Assembly: GCF_009764265.1 (NCBI RefSeq)
Contig: NZ_RWIR01000031.1
Coordinates: 1 to 59,693 of the forward strand
DNA length: 59,693 bases
Origin: Pseudomonas sp. PB101
Lineage (GTDB): Bacteria > Pseudomonadota > Gammaproteobacteria > Pseudomonadales > Pseudomonadaceae
Direction: 5' to 3'
A program made the translations under genes and the position numbers. This document shows, in pieces, positions 8,957-21,014 of this stretch. Position 1 is the first letter of the stretch. The number at the start of each line of letters is the position of its first letter. Below the pieces are notes generated by a model, which was given only the letters and a program-made list of their open reading frames with translations, made no database searches and had not been told where the DNA came from.

Positions 8957-10027
8957 CTACAGCTCGCTCAGCACATGGGCGTGGCCAATGGTCGAGACCT
9001 GGACCGCGCTGCCGGCCGGTGGTGCATACATGCCTGAGCTGCGCACCAGCAATGATCGGCCCGGTTGATCGCGAGGGGTCAATGACTGGAGTTCGACCGT
9101 CAGCGTGCAAGTGTTGCCGCTGAAGTCCCGATCAGTGACCACGGCCCGGCAGCCAGTGCCGTCCGGGTCGCTGGGCAGGACACTGGCCAGTTGCAGCTGC
9201 TCGGGGCGCAGCATGATCTGCGCCGCGCTGTTGTTGCGGTGGTTGTTGACCGGAATCCGCCCCAGGTCGCAATGCGCCCAACCGGCCTCGATGCGTGCCG
9301 GCATGACCACGGCATCCCCCAGGAACAGCGCGGTCTGCTCGTCTTCGGGATAGCGGTAAAGGTCCAGCGGATGCCCTGACTGCACCAGTCGGCCGTGACG
9401 CATCACCGCCAGCTGGTCGGCGAACGACAGGGCTTCACTCTGGTCGTGGGTGACCAGGATGGTGGTGACGCCTGCGTCTTCCAGCAGCCGCGCAACCATC
9501 TTGCGCATGGCGGCGCGCAATCCGGTATCGAGCGCCGAGAACGGCTCGTCCAGCAGCATCAGCCGTGGCTGTTGCGCCAGTGCCCGGGCCAGGGCCACTC
9601 GCTGTTGCTGGCCACCGGACAATTCGTGCGGCCAGCGCCCGGCCATCTTCGCGTCCAGCGCCACGCTGTCCATCAGTTCGGCGACGCGCTGTTGTTTTTC
9701 CGTGCCCTTGATCGACAAACCGAAGCCGATGTTCGCCGCCACGGTCATGTGCGGGAACAGGGCGCCGTCCTGCGGCACATAGCCGATCAGGCGTTGATGC
9801 GCCGGTACTTCGTGGGTGCCGTCGACCAGGGTCTGGCCGTTGAGCGAAAGACGCCCGGAATCGGGGAATTCGAAGCCGGCAATCATCCGCAGCAAGGTGG
9901 TTTTGCCCGAGCCGGACGGGCCGACGATGACCGTGCGACTGCCGCTCGGCACCGACAGGCTGATGTTGTCCAGGGCGCAGTAGGCGCCATAGGACTTGTA
10001 GAGGGCATTCAGTTCTAGAGTGTTCAT
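8957..10027 (-). CDS. Iron(III) ABC transporter ATP-binding protein
   Basis: This 356-residue protein (start ATG at 10027, overlapping the permease stop in ATGA) energises the ferric-iron transporter. It has Walker [10 protein letters not shown], signature [15 protein letters not shown], Walker B LMLLDEP and the switch VTHDQSEAL. The last 110 residues form a TOBE-type regulatory domain (MLRPEQLQL). It belongs to the FbpC/AfuC group. The reading frame remains open far upstream through the permease gene, but that extension is a shadow. The gene order SBP-permease-ATPase on one strand marks an operon. Confidence 0.9.
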   Translation of the reverse strand: MNTLELNALYKSYGAYCALDNISLSVPSGSRTVIVGPSGSGKTTLLRMIAGFEFPDSGRLSLNGQTLVDGTHEVPAHQRLIGYVPQDGALFPHMTVAANIGFGLSIKGTEKQQRVAELMDSVALDAKMAGRWPHELSGGQQQRVALARALAQQPRLMLLDEPFSALDTGLRAAMRKMVARLLEDAGVTTILVTHDQSEALSFADQLAVMRHGRLVQSGHPLDLYRYPEDEQTALFLGDAVVMPARIEAGWAHCDLGRIPVNNHRNNSAAQIMLRPEQLQLASVLPSDPDGTGCRAVVTDRDFSGNTCTLTVELQSLTPRDQPGRSLLVRSSGMYAPPAGSAVQVSTIGHAHVLSEL

Positions 10028-11622
10028 CGGCCAGCCGTTTTTTTCGATTGGTGATAAAGAAGTCCGGTCAGCGGCAGCGACAGCACAACCATCAACAAGG
10101 CGTAGGGCGCAGCGGCGGCGTAATCGATTTCGCTGGTCAAGGCCCAGAATCCGGTGGCCAGGGTGCGCGTGCCGTTCGGGGCCAGCAGCAGGGTGGCGGT
10201 CAATTCGTTGGTGATCGCCAGGAACACCAGCGCCGCGCCGGCGGCAGCCCCGGGCGCGGCCAGGCGCAAGGTGATCAGCCACAAGGCCCGGGCCGGCGAA
10301 CGGCCCAGGCTGCGGGCCATGTTTTCCAGTTCCACCGGGGCCTGGGCAATGCCGGCGCGCAGGCTCACCAGGGCGCGGGGCAGGAACATCAGCAGGTAGG
10401 CCAGGAGCACGGTGATGGTGGTCTGGTAGATCGGCCGGGCAAAATGGATGGTGACGGTCACCAGCGCCAGCGCCACGATGATCCCGGGCAAGGAACTGGT
10501 GATGTAGTTGCAGCTTTCCAGCACCCGTTGCAGGCGGCCGGGGTAGCGGATCGACAGCCAGGCAATCGGGATCGCCGCACAGGTGGTCAGCGCCGCGCCG
10601 GCGATTCCGAGCAGCAGGGTTTGCTCCAGGGCCGGCAACAGCTCGGCCATGTCCCAGACTTCCACGCCGCCGGCGATCAGCCATTTACCCAGGGTGATCA
10701 GGGGCACGCCCAGGGCCAGGGCGCAGGTCACGATCTGCAGGGTCAGAGAGAGCAGGGTGGATGCCGGTTTCAGGCATACCACCCGTTGCTCCCGGGCGCT
10801 GCCCGAACCGACGCGCGCATAACGCGCCGAGCCCCGGGCGGCGGATTCGGCCGTCAACATCGCCAGGCAACACAGCGCCAGCACACTGGCGAGCATGTGC
10901 GCCGCTGCGCCGTTGAAGGTCGATTTGAACTGATCGAAGATCGCGGTGGTAAAGGTGTCGAAACGGATCATCGCGTACAGGCCATATTCGGCCAGCAGGT
11001 GCAGGCCGACCAACAACGCGCCGCCACAGATCGCCAGGCGCAATTGCGGCAGCACCACGCGAAAAAACACTTTCCAGGGTTTGAGCCCCATGGATTCGGC
11101 GACGTCTTCGATGGCCGGGTCGAGTCGGCGCAACGTGGCCGCCACCGGCAAATACAGGAACGGGAAGTAGGCGATGACCGAGACCAGCACGCCGGCAAAC
11201 AAGCCATGGATCGGTGGCACCAGGCTGACCCAGGCGTAGCTGTGAACGAACGCAGGCACGGCCAGCGGGGCGGTGGCCAGCAACGACCACCAGCGCCGTC
11301 CCGGCAGATTCGTGCGCTCCGTGAGCCACGCCAGCGTCACCCCCAGTGCCACGCACAAGGGAATCGTCAGCAGCACCAGCAACACGGTGTTGACCAGCAG
11401 TTCACCGACCCGGGGGCGGAACACCAGGGCCACGACGGTTGACCAGCCTGTCTGCAGGGACACGCCGATAACGTAAGCGATCGGTAGCAGTGCCAGTAAC
11501 GAAACCAGCACCGACAAACCGATCACCCATACGCCGCCACGCCCGGCGAATAGTCCGCGCGATCGTCGACGCATATTGGCGGGTGTCGCCTCGGCGACGT
11601 CCGCAGGCAGGGTTTCAGGCAT
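10024..11622 (-). CDS. Iron(III) ABC transporter permease (fused, two-domain)
   Basis: The 532-residue inner-membrane protein carries two tandem BPD-type permease modules, each about six helices, as in FbpB/AfuB. The EAA-type cytoplasmic loops can be seen as [23 protein letters not shown] in the first half (split: [12 protein letters not shown], then [11 protein letters not shown]) and [20 protein letters not shown] in the second. I use the ATG at 11622; a TTG one codon earlier is possible. It starts 4 bp after the binding-protein stop and overlaps the ATPase start, so translation is probably coupled. Confidence 0.9.
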   Translation of the reverse strand: MPETLPADVAEATPANMRRRSRGLFAGRGGVWVIGLSVLVSLLALLPIAYVIGVSLQTGWSTVVALVFRPRVGELLVNTVLLVLLTIPLCVALGVTLAWLTERTNLPGRRWWSLLATAPLAVPAFVHSYAWVSLVPPIHGLFAGVLVSVIAYFPFLYLPVAATLRRLDPAIEDVAESMGLKPWKVFFRVVLPQLRLAICGGALLVGLHLLAEYGLYAMIRFDTFTTAIFDQFKSTFNGAAAHMLASVLALCCLAMLTAESAARGSARYARVGSGSAREQRVVCLKPASTLLSLTLQIVTCALALGVPLITLGKWLIAGGVEVWDMAELLPALEQTLLLGIAGAALTTCAAIPIAWLSIRYPGRLQRVLESCNYITSSLPGIIVALALVTVTIHFARPIYQTTITVLLAYLLMFLPRALVSLRAGIAQAPVELENMARSLGRSPARALWLITLRLAAPGAAAGAALVFLAITNELTATLLLAPNGTRTLATGFWALTSEIDYAAAAPYALLMVVLSLPLTGLLYHQSKKTAGR

Positions 11623-11626
11623 CAAT

Positions 11627-12640
11627 TTAGAGCAGTCCGGCCTGTGTCATCAGCTCCACGGCTTTTTTACTGTCGAGTTTCGAAGCATCGACAGTCGGCG
11701 CATCGAGTTGATTCAGAGGCACCAGTTTAGGGTTGGATTCAGCACCTTTGCCCACGGCGTATTCAAACGACTTGCCGTTCTTGAGGATGGCCTGGCCGTC
11801 CTTGCCGGTGATGTACTTGAGGAACGCCTGGGCCTGTTCGTTGTGCTTGCTGGAAGCAAGGACGCCGCCACCGGAGATGCTGACAAAAGCGCCCGGATCC
11901 TTGTGCTTGAAATAGTGCAGGGCGGTGTTCTTGCTGTTTTCGCCAGTCTTGGACTGATCGACCAGGCTGTAATAGTGGTAGATCACTCCGCTTTCGATCT
12001 GCCCGGCATTCACCGCTTTGAGTACCGAGCTGTTGCCACGGTAGCTGGTGTAGTTGGCTTTCATCCCCTTGAGCCAATCGAGCGTGGCGGTCTCACCTTT
12101 CTGTTGCAGGATGGCAGCGACGATGGCCTGGAAGTCGGCACCGCCTGGCGACGCGCCCCAGCGACCTTTCCAGCTTGGGTCGGCCAGGTCCATGATCGAT
12201 TTCGGCAGATTGGTTTCCGACAGCTTGCTCGGGTTGTAGACAAACACCGTGGAGCGCGCGGCGATCCCGACCCATTTGCCATGGGCCGGACGATAGGCCG
12301 GGTCGACCTGCTCCTGCGTGGTTTTGTCGACAGGGGCGAACAGCCCCGCGTTGTCGACGAGCACCATGGCCGGGGAGTTTTCGGTCAGGAATACATCCGC
12401 CGGAGAAGCCGCGCCTTCCTGCACGATCTGATTGCCCATCTCGGTGTCATCGCCGTTGCGCAAGGTCACGGGAATACCGGTCTCCTGGGTGAAACCCTCG
12501 ACCCAGGCCTTGGTCAGGCCTTCGTGTTGGGCGTTGTACACCACGATGCCGACGGTGTCAGCGGCATAGACCTGGCCAGCGCTCAGCAAAGCGGTGGCCA
12601 GCAGGGCTTTTTTCAAGAACGAAGGGATTTTGGGAATCAT
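11627..12640 (-). CDS. Iron(III) ABC transporter periplasmic binding protein
   Basis: The 337-residue protein has a clear Sec signal peptide with cleavage after GQVYA (residues about 1-26). The mature part begins [16 protein letters not shown], typical of FbpA/FutA-type ferric-binding proteins, and the family's tyrosine-rich iron site is compatible with the YRGNSS and VIYHYYSL regions. It captures ferric iron in the periplasm and delivers it to the permease encoded next. It is the first gene of the operon, and a Fur-box-like dyad lies about 60 bp upstream, so iron repression is likely. Confidence 0.88.
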   Translation of the reverse strand: MIPKIPSFLKKALLATALLSAGQVYAADTVGIVVYNAQHEGLTKAWVEGFTQETGIPVTLRNGDDTEMGNQIVQEGAASPADVFLTENSPAMVLVDNAGLFAPVDKTTQEQVDPAYRPAHGKWVGIAARSTVFVYNPSKLSETNLPKSIMDLADPSWKGRWGASPGGADFQAIVAAILQQKGETATLDWLKGMKANYTSYRGNSSVLKAVNAGQIESGVIYHYYSLVDQSKTGENSKNTALHYFKHKDPGAFVSISGGGVLASSKHNEQAQAFLKYITGKDGQAILKNGKSFEYAVGKGAESNPKLVPLNQLDAPTVDASKLDSKKAVELMTQAGLL

Positions 12641-12701
12641 TCTGCGGGCTGCTCCTGATGCATTTCTTGAAAGTCATGCGCATTGAAACGCCAGTTAACC
12701 A

Positions 12702-12718
12702 ATGCGAATCGTTTGCAT
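12702..12718 (-). promoter_or_regulatory. Fur-box-like inverted repeat upstream of the iron transporter
   Basis: ATGCGAAT-C-GTTTGCAT is an interrupted dyad with 6 of 8 paired positions, close to the ATGAGAAT-N-ATTCTCAT style of Fur sites. It lies 62 bp upstream of the iron-binding protein start, where a promoter is expected. Fur binding is inferred, not shown. Confidence 0.5.
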
Positions 12719-12917
12719 GTTTTGGATTGCAGGGAATGTAGAGATCCAAATGAGAAAATAACGTCAAAAAAACCGCTAATACATGTAATTTTCATTCAGA
12801 TTAGCAGCACTGCGGCCACTGTGTTTCGACTAGTCGCTCAGAATGTGCCGTTGGCCTCGGCTGTTCGCCAGATCAACGGCGAACGTGTCGCCGTCGATCC
12901 GCGAGGGGAAGGGTCAT

Positions 12918-13475
12918 TCAGGACGAAGGGCAGCTCGCCTGGGGTCGGGTGGCCGCCTGGCTGATCATCGCGGCCAGGCGTTTGATGTTGTTTTGCTGGG
13001 CAAGCACCAGCTCATCGATGCTCGCGCCTGCCGGCGTTTGCAGGGTGCTGCGGCAAATCACCCGGGCCTTGTCGCCGGTGTCGGCGCTGCGCAGGCGCCA
13101 TTTCACGTCCATCAACGCGTATTGACCGGGGACCGAGTCAAAACGCTGCACATCGACCCGTACCGAATGCTTGCCCTGTACGGGGCTGTTGCTCAGTTGA
13201 TCGGCCAGGGCACTGCGCAATTCATCCACCAGCGTGGCGCCCCACCAATGGGTCTCGAGAATCGCCAGGCCGCTATTGCCCTCGCGCACGACGATCTGCG
13301 CGCGATCGACCTGGGGCGGCACGCTGAGCGTCTCGATCTGAATCACCCCGACGGTGGTCCTTGAATGATCGCCCACCTGTGTCGGGGTCAGGGTGTGGAA
13401 CTGAATCGGGTCACTGCGGCAGGCGGCGAGCAGCAACAACGCGGTGAGCAGTGTGAACTTCAACGGAAAAGCCAT
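12918..13475 (-). CDS. pqiC: PqiC-type outer-membrane lipoprotein
   Basis: The 185-residue protein begins with a lipoprotein signal (LLTALLLLAAC), followed by the ABC-type transport auxiliary domain (DUF330 family) with the usual IQFHTLTP opening. In E. coli PqiC sits in the outer membrane and closes the PqiB tunnel that moves lipids between membranes. I set the start at ATG 13475, preceded by AGGAG eight bases away; the frame is open to a TTG at 13496. It follows pqiB with a 17-bp gap and is the last gene of the operon. Confidence 0.85.
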   Translation of the reverse strand: MAFPLKFTLLTALLLLAACRSDPIQFHTLTPTQVGDHSRTTVGVIQIETLSVPPQVDRAQIVVREGNSGLAILETHWWGATLVDELRSALADQLSNSPVQGKHSVRVDVQRFDSVPGQYALMDVKWRLRSADTGDKARVICRSTLQTPAGASIDELVLAQQNNIKRLAAMISQAATRPQASCPSS

Positions 13476-13492
13476 GGGTGTTGCTCCTGTGT

Positions 13493-15169
13493 TCAATTGC
13501 GCGGTGGCCCTTGCAGATCCAGGGGCGCGGCATTGTTCGGACGGCCGCGGATCAGCGATTCCGGATGCCTTCCCAGGTAATCCGAAAGGTCACGCAAGGA
13601 TCTCGACGTGCGTCCCAGTTCGTCCAGGGTCTGCCCCAGTTTTTCCCGCTGTGGCGAGTCATCGGCCAGGGTCGAACTGGCTGATTGCAGGGTCGTATTG
13701 GCCGTTTCCAGGGTTTTGCTGAAGTCCGACAGGGTGGTCTGTACGCCCGGCAGGATCTTGCCGTTGAATTGCATCATGCCTTTGCGCAGTTCGACGAGAT
13801 TGCCGTCCAGATTGCCGGCAATGCGCTCGATCGGCAGTTTGTTGATCTTGTCGACCATGGCTTCGAGTTTTTCCTGCAATTGCTCCAGGCTGCCCGGAAT
13901 GGTTGGAATGACGACCGGGCGGGCGCTTGCATCGAATGCGACCTTTTCCGCCTTGGGGTAGAAGTCCAGAGAGATGTACAACTGGCCGGTCAGGATGTTG
14001 CCGGTGCGCGCCTGGGCGCGCAGGCCGTTGTCGATGAAGGTGCCGATCAGACGCACGCTCCCGGCTTCGTCATTGGGGTCATGATTGAGCGCCTTGAGCA
14101 TCTTGAGATGGGCCTGGCCCAGGCGTTGCGGGTAAATCACGATGCCGACGTTGACCGGAAAGGAGCGTTTTTTCTCGTCGAAATCCAGGTTGACCGACAC
14201 CACCTTGCCGATTTCCACGCCGAGGAATTCCACCGGGGCATCCACCTTGAGCCCGCGCATTGCCTGGTCGAAACGCATGGCCAGGTACTGCGGCTTGCCG
14301 TTTGGCGGGGCGAGGGCGGTCTGCTGGTCGTCGAACAGTTCGTAGGCGTATTCGGCTGCCGCAGGTTTGTCGCCAGGGCTGTAGTCTGGCGCGCGGAAGG
14401 CGATGCCACCCACCAGCAAGGCCGACAGCGATTCGGTCTTGACCGCGAAACCGTTGGCGCCGACGTTCACGTCAATGCCGCTGGCGTTCCAGAAACGGGT
14501 GTTTTCGGTGACGTACTTGTCATTGGGTGCATGGATGAACAACTCGATGTTCACGCCTTTGCCATCCGGGTCCAGTGCGTAGGCGACCACCTGACCCACC
14601 GGGATCTTGCGGAAGTAAACCGGAGAGCCGATATCCAGCGAGCCCAGATCCTGGGTGAACAGGGTGAAGCGCTTGCCCGGCTCGCCATAGGTGATGGGGG
14701 GCGGATTCTCCAGCCCGGTGAAGTTTTTTGCCCGGGCGTTGGCCTGGCCGATATCGGCACCGATGTAATCGCCCGACAGCAGCGTGTCGATACCGGACAC
14801 ACCGCCAGCGCCAATGCGCGGCCGCACGACCCAGAACTGCGAATCTTCACGGGTAAAGCTTTCGGCCTGCTTTTCCAGCTTGATGGTGGCGTTGACGCTC
14901 TTCTGGTCGCCGCTCAACTGCACGTCGGAGACATGACCGATCACGACATTGCGGTATTTGACCTCGGTTTTATTCGCGGTCAGGCCGCTCCCGGTCTTGA
15001 ACGTGACAACGATGACCGGGCCTTGCTGCAGAATGCTGTGAACCACCAGCGAAATACCCACCAGTACCGCAACGATCGGCACGATCCAGACCAGCGAAAC
15101 GCTGAAACGGCCGGTCTTGATCGGCGCCTGCCCGGGGGCTTGCGGCCCGTCAGTGGCTTGTGACTTCAT
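13493..15169 (-). CDS. pqiB: PqiB-type MCE protein of intermembrane lipid transport
   Basis: The 558-residue protein has one N-terminal membrane helix (about residues 22-42, WIVPIVAVLVGISLVVHS) and then three MCE/MlaD domains; the first starts near VIVVTFKTGSGL. The C-terminal 120 residues (after IPGSLEQLQEKLEAM) are long helices that build the needle-like tunnel known from E. coli PqiB. The ATG at 15169 is preceded by GAGGAGGT, and the 5-residue longer start would consist of that ribosome site itself. It overlaps the end of the second pqiA gene by 20 bp, so translation is coupled. Confidence 0.92.
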   Translation of the reverse strand: MKSQATDGPQAPGQAPIKTGRFSVSLVWIVPIVAVLVGISLVVHSILQQGPVIVVTFKTGSGLTANKTEVKYRNVVIGHVSDVQLSGDQKSVNATIKLEKQAESFTREDSQFWVVRPRIGAGGVSGIDTLLSGDYIGADIGQANARAKNFTGLENPPPITYGEPGKRFTLFTQDLGSLDIGSPVYFRKIPVGQVVAYALDPDGKGVNIELFIHAPNDKYVTENTRFWNASGIDVNVGANGFAVKTESLSALLVGGIAFRAPDYSPGDKPAAAEYAYELFDDQQTALAPPNGKPQYLAMRFDQAMRGLKVDAPVEFLGVEIGKVVSVNLDFDEKKRSFPVNVGIVIYPQRLGQAHLKMLKALNHDPNDEAGSVRLIGTFIDNGLRAQARTGNILTGQLYISLDFYPKAEKVAFDASARPVVIPTIPGSLEQLQEKLEAMVDKINKLPIERIAGNLDGNLVELRKGMMQFNGKILPGVQTTLSDFSKTLETANTTLQSASSTLADDSPQREKLGQTLDELGRTSRSLRDLSDYLGRHPESLIRGRPNNAAPLDLQGPPRN

Positions 15170-15806
15170 CCGTGACCTCCTCATTGTGTGGGTTTTCCCG
15201 TTCTTTATCCCAGATCATGCGGGGATCGAAACTCATTGCCGAGAGCATGGTGAACACCACCACCAGACCAAAAAACAGAATGCCCGCGCGCGGCTCGATG
15301 TCGGCCAGGGCCTGGAATTTCACCAGGGAAGCAACCAGGGCCACCACTATCACATCGAGCATCGACCAGTAGCCGATGACTTCGACGAACCGGTACAGCT
15401 TCGAGCGCTCTACGCGTGCCCACTCGCTGTCGCGTTGCACGGTGACCAGCAGGAGGGTGAGGGCGACGAACTTGATGCCCGGCACCGCGATACTGGCGAT
15501 GAAAATGATCAGGGCGATGTCCCAGGCGCCGGCTTCCCAGAACTCCAGCACGCCACCGATGATCGTGCTGTCGGCGCCGTTGCCGACCATCTTGGTGTTC
15601 ATCACCGGCAGCAGGTTGGCCGGGATGTAAAACACCAGGGCCGCGAGCATGTAGGCCCAGGTGCGGGTCAGCGCATTGGTTTTGCGCCGGTGCAGCGGCG
15701 CACCGCAACGCTCGCATTCGTGAGGGTCGTCGGTGATGTCGCAGGCCAGCCCGCAACTGTGGCACAGGCACAGGTTGAGCTCGTCGGCGTACGGAGGCGT
15801 GCTCAT
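15150..15806 (-). CDS. pqiA: Paraquat-inducible protein A, second half-type membrane protein
   Basis: This 218-residue inner-membrane protein starts at ATG 15806, overlapping the preceding pqiA stop in ATGA. Its N-terminus carries a zinc ribbon (CHSCGLACD ... CERCGAP, plus an extra Cys before it), then four membrane helices of the PqiA fold. In E. coli PqiA is one 417-residue protein made of two such halves; here the halves are separate genes, the usual arrangement in Pseudomonas as far as I recall. The product probably works with PqiB at the inner membrane in lipid trafficking. Confidence 0.88.
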   Translation of the reverse strand: MSTPPYADELNLCLCHSCGLACDITDDPHECERCGAPLHRRKTNALTRTWAYMLAALVFYIPANLLPVMNTKMVGNGADSTIIGGVLEFWEAGAWDIALIIFIASIAVPGIKFVALTLLLVTVQRDSEWARVERSKLYRFVEVIGYWSMLDVIVVALVASLVKFQALADIEPRAGILFFGLVVVFTMLSAMSFDPRMIWDKERENPHNEEVTDEVTSH

Positions 15807-16399
15807 ACGATGTCCCATAGTTCGCGGATGTCGCGCCCGGCGATGCGGATCATCATCAGGCTCAGCGCAGCCAGGGCAAACAACCCTATGCCGGGCAGCA
15901 CATCGAGCAGGCCGGCGAGTTTGATCACCGCGACCATCGCGCCCAGCAGGCAGACTTCGAGCATGCTCCAGGGCCGCAAGGCTTCCAGCCAGCGCATGCA
16001 CAGTTTGAACCCCGGCGAGCGTTGCCCGGCGAGGGCGAAGCCCAGCACCCAGATCAGCAGCAACAACTGGAAGATCGGCGCGATGATCATGGCGATCGCC
16101 GCGACCATGGCGATGAAGGTGATAGGTCCCAGGCTCAGGGCCAGTACCGAATCCCACAGGGTCGCACTGTTTTTCAGGCCTTTGAGGCTGATGCTCATCA
16201 CGGGATAGAAATTGGCGAACAGCCAAAGCATCAACGCTGTGAAGGTCAACGCCAGACGTTGTTCCACCGTGAGGCCGTTATAACGCTGAAGCACGCCACC
16301 GCAGCGCGTGCACAGGGTTTTCTGATGTTTGGCGAGCGATACTTTCTGGTAAACGCTGTCGCAGTGCTCGCAGATGATCAGTTGATCAGTAGTTGCCAT
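15803..16399 (-). CDS. pqiA: Paraquat-inducible protein A, first half-type membrane protein
   Basis: The 198-residue protein opens with a zinc ribbon (CEHC near residue 10 and CTRCGG near residue 31) and has four membrane helices of the PqiA family. It is the first gene of a four-gene operon, pqiA-pqiA-pqiB-pqiC, whose coding regions overlap except at the last joint. The 350 bp upstream are shared with a divergent sulfatase gene. It is homologous to the N-terminal half of E. coli PqiA; length and start fit a complete gene, not a fragment. Confidence 0.88.
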   Translation of the reverse strand: MATTDQLIICEHCDSVYQKVSLAKHQKTLCTRCGGVLQRYNGLTVEQRLALTFTALMLWLFANFYPVMSISLKGLKNSATLWDSVLALSLGPITFIAMVAAIAMIIAPIFQLLLLIWVLGFALAGQRSPGFKLCMRWLEALRPWSMLEVCLLGAMVAVIKLAGLLDVLPGIGLFALAALSLMMIRIAGRDIRELWDIV

Positions 16400-16749
16400 A
16401 GGTCAAGCTCAACAGAAGGCAGGAAGTTCAGAGCACCCCCTCAATATAGAAGTGCCTCGCAATTGAGCAAATCGAAAGTCCAATCACGGGTGTTATCGGC
16501 GGTTTTAATGGCGCTGTGAAAGCGACGAATGACTTTTAATGGCATCGCCTGCGCGGTGCGCCATGAAAATAACGTACTAGGCTATTGCGAGCGCCTTGAG
16601 TAGTAGGGGAGTTCCATTATTTGGTCGGCAGTCTTCCTTGAACTTTCCAGGCACATTGTTTGGGGGATCACTCACCAGGGTCCGGTAGTTGCGTACTTGC
16701 AGGATGAGTAGCCAGCCACCGGAACCCATCCGGATAAAGGAAGGTCACC
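16400..16749. other. Divergent promoter region between pqiA and the sulfatase
   Basis: No gene is seen in these 350 bp. The stretch is less GC-rich than its flanks and must hold both promoters. It contains a direct repeat TTTTAATGGC at 16503-16512 and 16534-16543 (31-bp period), which could be an operator. A good ribosome site (AAAGGAAGG) precedes the sulfatase start. Confidence 0.45.
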
Positions 16750-18402
16750 ATGAAAAGGCTCCCGCATCGCTTCAGGTTTTACGTTGGCTGCTCATTGTTG
16801 ATTGCGCTTAACGGCATTGCCCAGGCTGCACAAACGGAAAAGCCCAACATCCTGTTCATCGTTTCCGACGATACCGGTTACGGCGACCTGGGGCCGTATG
16901 GTGGCGGTGTCGGCCGCGGCATGCCGACCCCCAGCATCGACCAACTGGCCGCTGAAGGTACAACCTTCTACTCCTTCTATGCCCAACCGAGCTGCACACC
17001 CGGCCGGGCCGCCATGCAGACCGGGCGCATCCCCAATCGCAGCGGCATGACCACCGTGGCCTTCCAGGGCCAGGGCGGTGGCTTGCCAGCCGCCGAGTGG
17101 ACGCTGGCTTCAGTGCTCAAGACCGGCGGTTACGAGACCTACTTCACCGGCAAGTGGCACTTGGGCGAAGCCGATTACGCCATGCCCAATGCCCAGGGCT
17201 ATGACGTGATGAAGTACGTCGGCCTCTATCACCTCAATGCCTACACCTACGCGGACCCGACCTGGTTCCCCGACATGGACCCGGAAACCCGCGCGATGTT
17301 TGCCCAGGTGACCAAGGGCGCACTCTCGGGCAAGGCCGGGGAGAAACCCGTCGAAGAGTTCAAGATCAACGGCCAGTATGTCGATACGCCTGTCATCGAC
17401 GGCAAACCCGGCGTGGTCGGCATTCCTTTCTTCGACAGCTATGTCGAGAAGGCCGCACTGGAGTTCCTCGACACCGCCGCCAAGTCCGACAAGCCGTTTT
17501 TCATCAACGTCAACTTCATGAAAGTGCACCAGCCGAACCTGCCGGCACCGGAGTTCGTCCACAAGTCGATATCCAAGACCAAGTACGCCGATTCGGTGGT
17601 CGAACTGGATACGCGCATCGGCCATATCATGGACAAGCTCAAGGCGCTGGGCCTGGATAAGAACACGCTGGTGGTCTACACCACCGACAACGGCGCGTGG
17701 CAGGACGTTTACCCGGATGCCGGCTACACGCCTTTCCGTGGCACCAAGGGTACCGTGCGCGAGGGCGGCAACCGGGTTCCGGCGATCATGACCTGGCCTG
17801 GCAAAATCAAGCCCAATTTCAAGAACCACGACATTCTCGGCGGGCTCGACCTGATGGCGACCTTCGCCTCGGTGGCCGGCATCAAGTTGCCGGAGAAGGA
17901 TCGTGAAGGCCAGCCAATCTACTTCGACAGCTACGACATGACCCCGGTGATCACCGGCACGGGTCCCGACCCGCGTAAAGAATGGTTCTACTTCACTGAA
18001 AACGAGTTGTCGCCGGGGGCTGCTCGTGTGGGCAACTACAAAGCCGTGTTCAACCTGCGCGGCGACGATGGTGTACCGACTGGCGGCCTGGCCGTGGACA
18101 CCAACCTGGGCTGGAAAGGCGCGACCAAGTACGTGGCGACGGTGCCGCAGATCTTCGATCTGTATCAAGACCCACAGGAGCGCTATGACATTTTCATGAG
18201 TAACGTCACCGAGCGTACCTGGACCATGGTGCCGATCAGTCAGGCGATCAACAAGCTCATGCAGACCTACATCAAGTATCCGCCACGCAAGATGCAAAGC
18301 ATGACCTATGACGGGCCGATCGAACTGTCCAAGTATCAGAAGTTCCAGTCGGTTCGCGAGGATCTGCAGAAGGAAGGCGTCAACATTCCGATTCCTCAAT
18401 AA
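16750..18402 (+). CDS. Periplasmic arylsulfatase-type sulfatase (CTPGR active site)
   Basis: The 550-residue enzyme hydrolyses sulfate esters. A Sec signal peptide ends near residue 26 (NGIAQA). The formylglycine motif is Cys82-Thr-Pro-Gly-Arg86, matching C-x-P-x-R. Metal ligands are Asp40-Asp41 (VSDDTGYGD) and Asp313-Asn314 (TTDNGAW), and GKWHLG around 134-139 is also conserved. It stands alone, with no porin, regulator or maturase next to it, and ends in a long bidirectional hairpin. The Cys must be converted to formylglycine by an enzyme encoded elsewhere. The substrate is unknown; sulfur scavenging is the usual role in Pseudomonas. Confidence 0.92.
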   Translation: MKRLPHRFRFYVGCSLLIALNGIAQAAQTEKPNILFIVSDDTGYGDLGPYGGGVGRGMPTPSIDQLAAEGTTFYSFYAQPSCTPGRAAMQTGRIPNRSGMTTVAFQGQGGGLPAAEWTLASVLKTGGYETYFTGKWHLGEADYAMPNAQGYDVMKYVGLYHLNAYTYADPTWFPDMDPETRAMFAQVTKGALSGKAGEKPVEEFKINGQYVDTPVIDGKPGVVGIPFFDSYVEKAALEFLDTAAKSDKPFFINVNFMKVHQPNLPAPEFVHKSISKTKYADSVVELDTRIGHIMDKLKALGLDKNTLVVYTTDNGAWQDVYPDAGYTPFRGTKGTVREGGNRVPAIMTWPGKIKPNFKNHDILGGLDLMATFASVAGIKLPEKDREGQPIYFDSYDMTPVITGTGPDPRKEWFYFTENELSPGAARVGNYKAVFNLRGDDGVPTGGLAVDTNLGWKGATKYVATVPQIFDLYQDPQERYDIFMSNVTERTWTMVPISQAINKLMQTYIKYPPRKMQSMTYDGPIELSKYQKFQSVREDLQKEGVNIPIPQ

Positions 18403-18414
18403 GCCTGTCCGGAT

Positions 18415-18447
18415 GCCTGAGGCGAGGGGCCGACCCTCGTCTCAGGC
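18415..18447. terminator. Long bidirectional hairpin between convergent genes
   Basis: GCCTGAGGCGAGGG (18415-18428) pairs with CCCTCGTCTCAGGC (18434-18447): 14 bp with a single G-T pair and a 5-base loop. It lies between the convergent sulfatase and oxidoreductase genes. No T-run follows on either strand, so termination is inferred from position and stem strength. Confidence 0.55.
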
Positions 18448-18456
18448 GCCCGCTGG

Positions 18457-20861
<2,405 letters not shown>

Positions 20862-20892
20862 TTATTGGGATCTATAGGAATTCACCAAACCC

Positions 20893-20984
20893 CTGTAGGA
20901 GCTGGCTTGCCAGCGATGGCGGCCTGTCAGGCAACGATGATGTTGAATGTACCGGCCTCATCGCGGGCAAGCCCGCTCCCACAG
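20893..20984. repeat. REP pair, mixed type
   Basis: Two inverted REP motifs, CTGTAGGAGCTGGCTTGCCA and a CGGGCAAGCCCG-type copy, enclose about 40 bp that include GATGTTGAATGTACC. It lies inside the polyamine operon, between the synthetase and the binding-protein genes. Confidence 0.8.
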
Positions 20985-21014
20985 GGATTGTGTGATGCCT
21001 GGGGGAGCGGGGTG

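Noticed and set aside
15150..16399. Frameshifted single pqiA gene
   Set aside because: Both halves have complete zinc ribbons, separate good starts and an ATGA overlap, so they are two intact genes.
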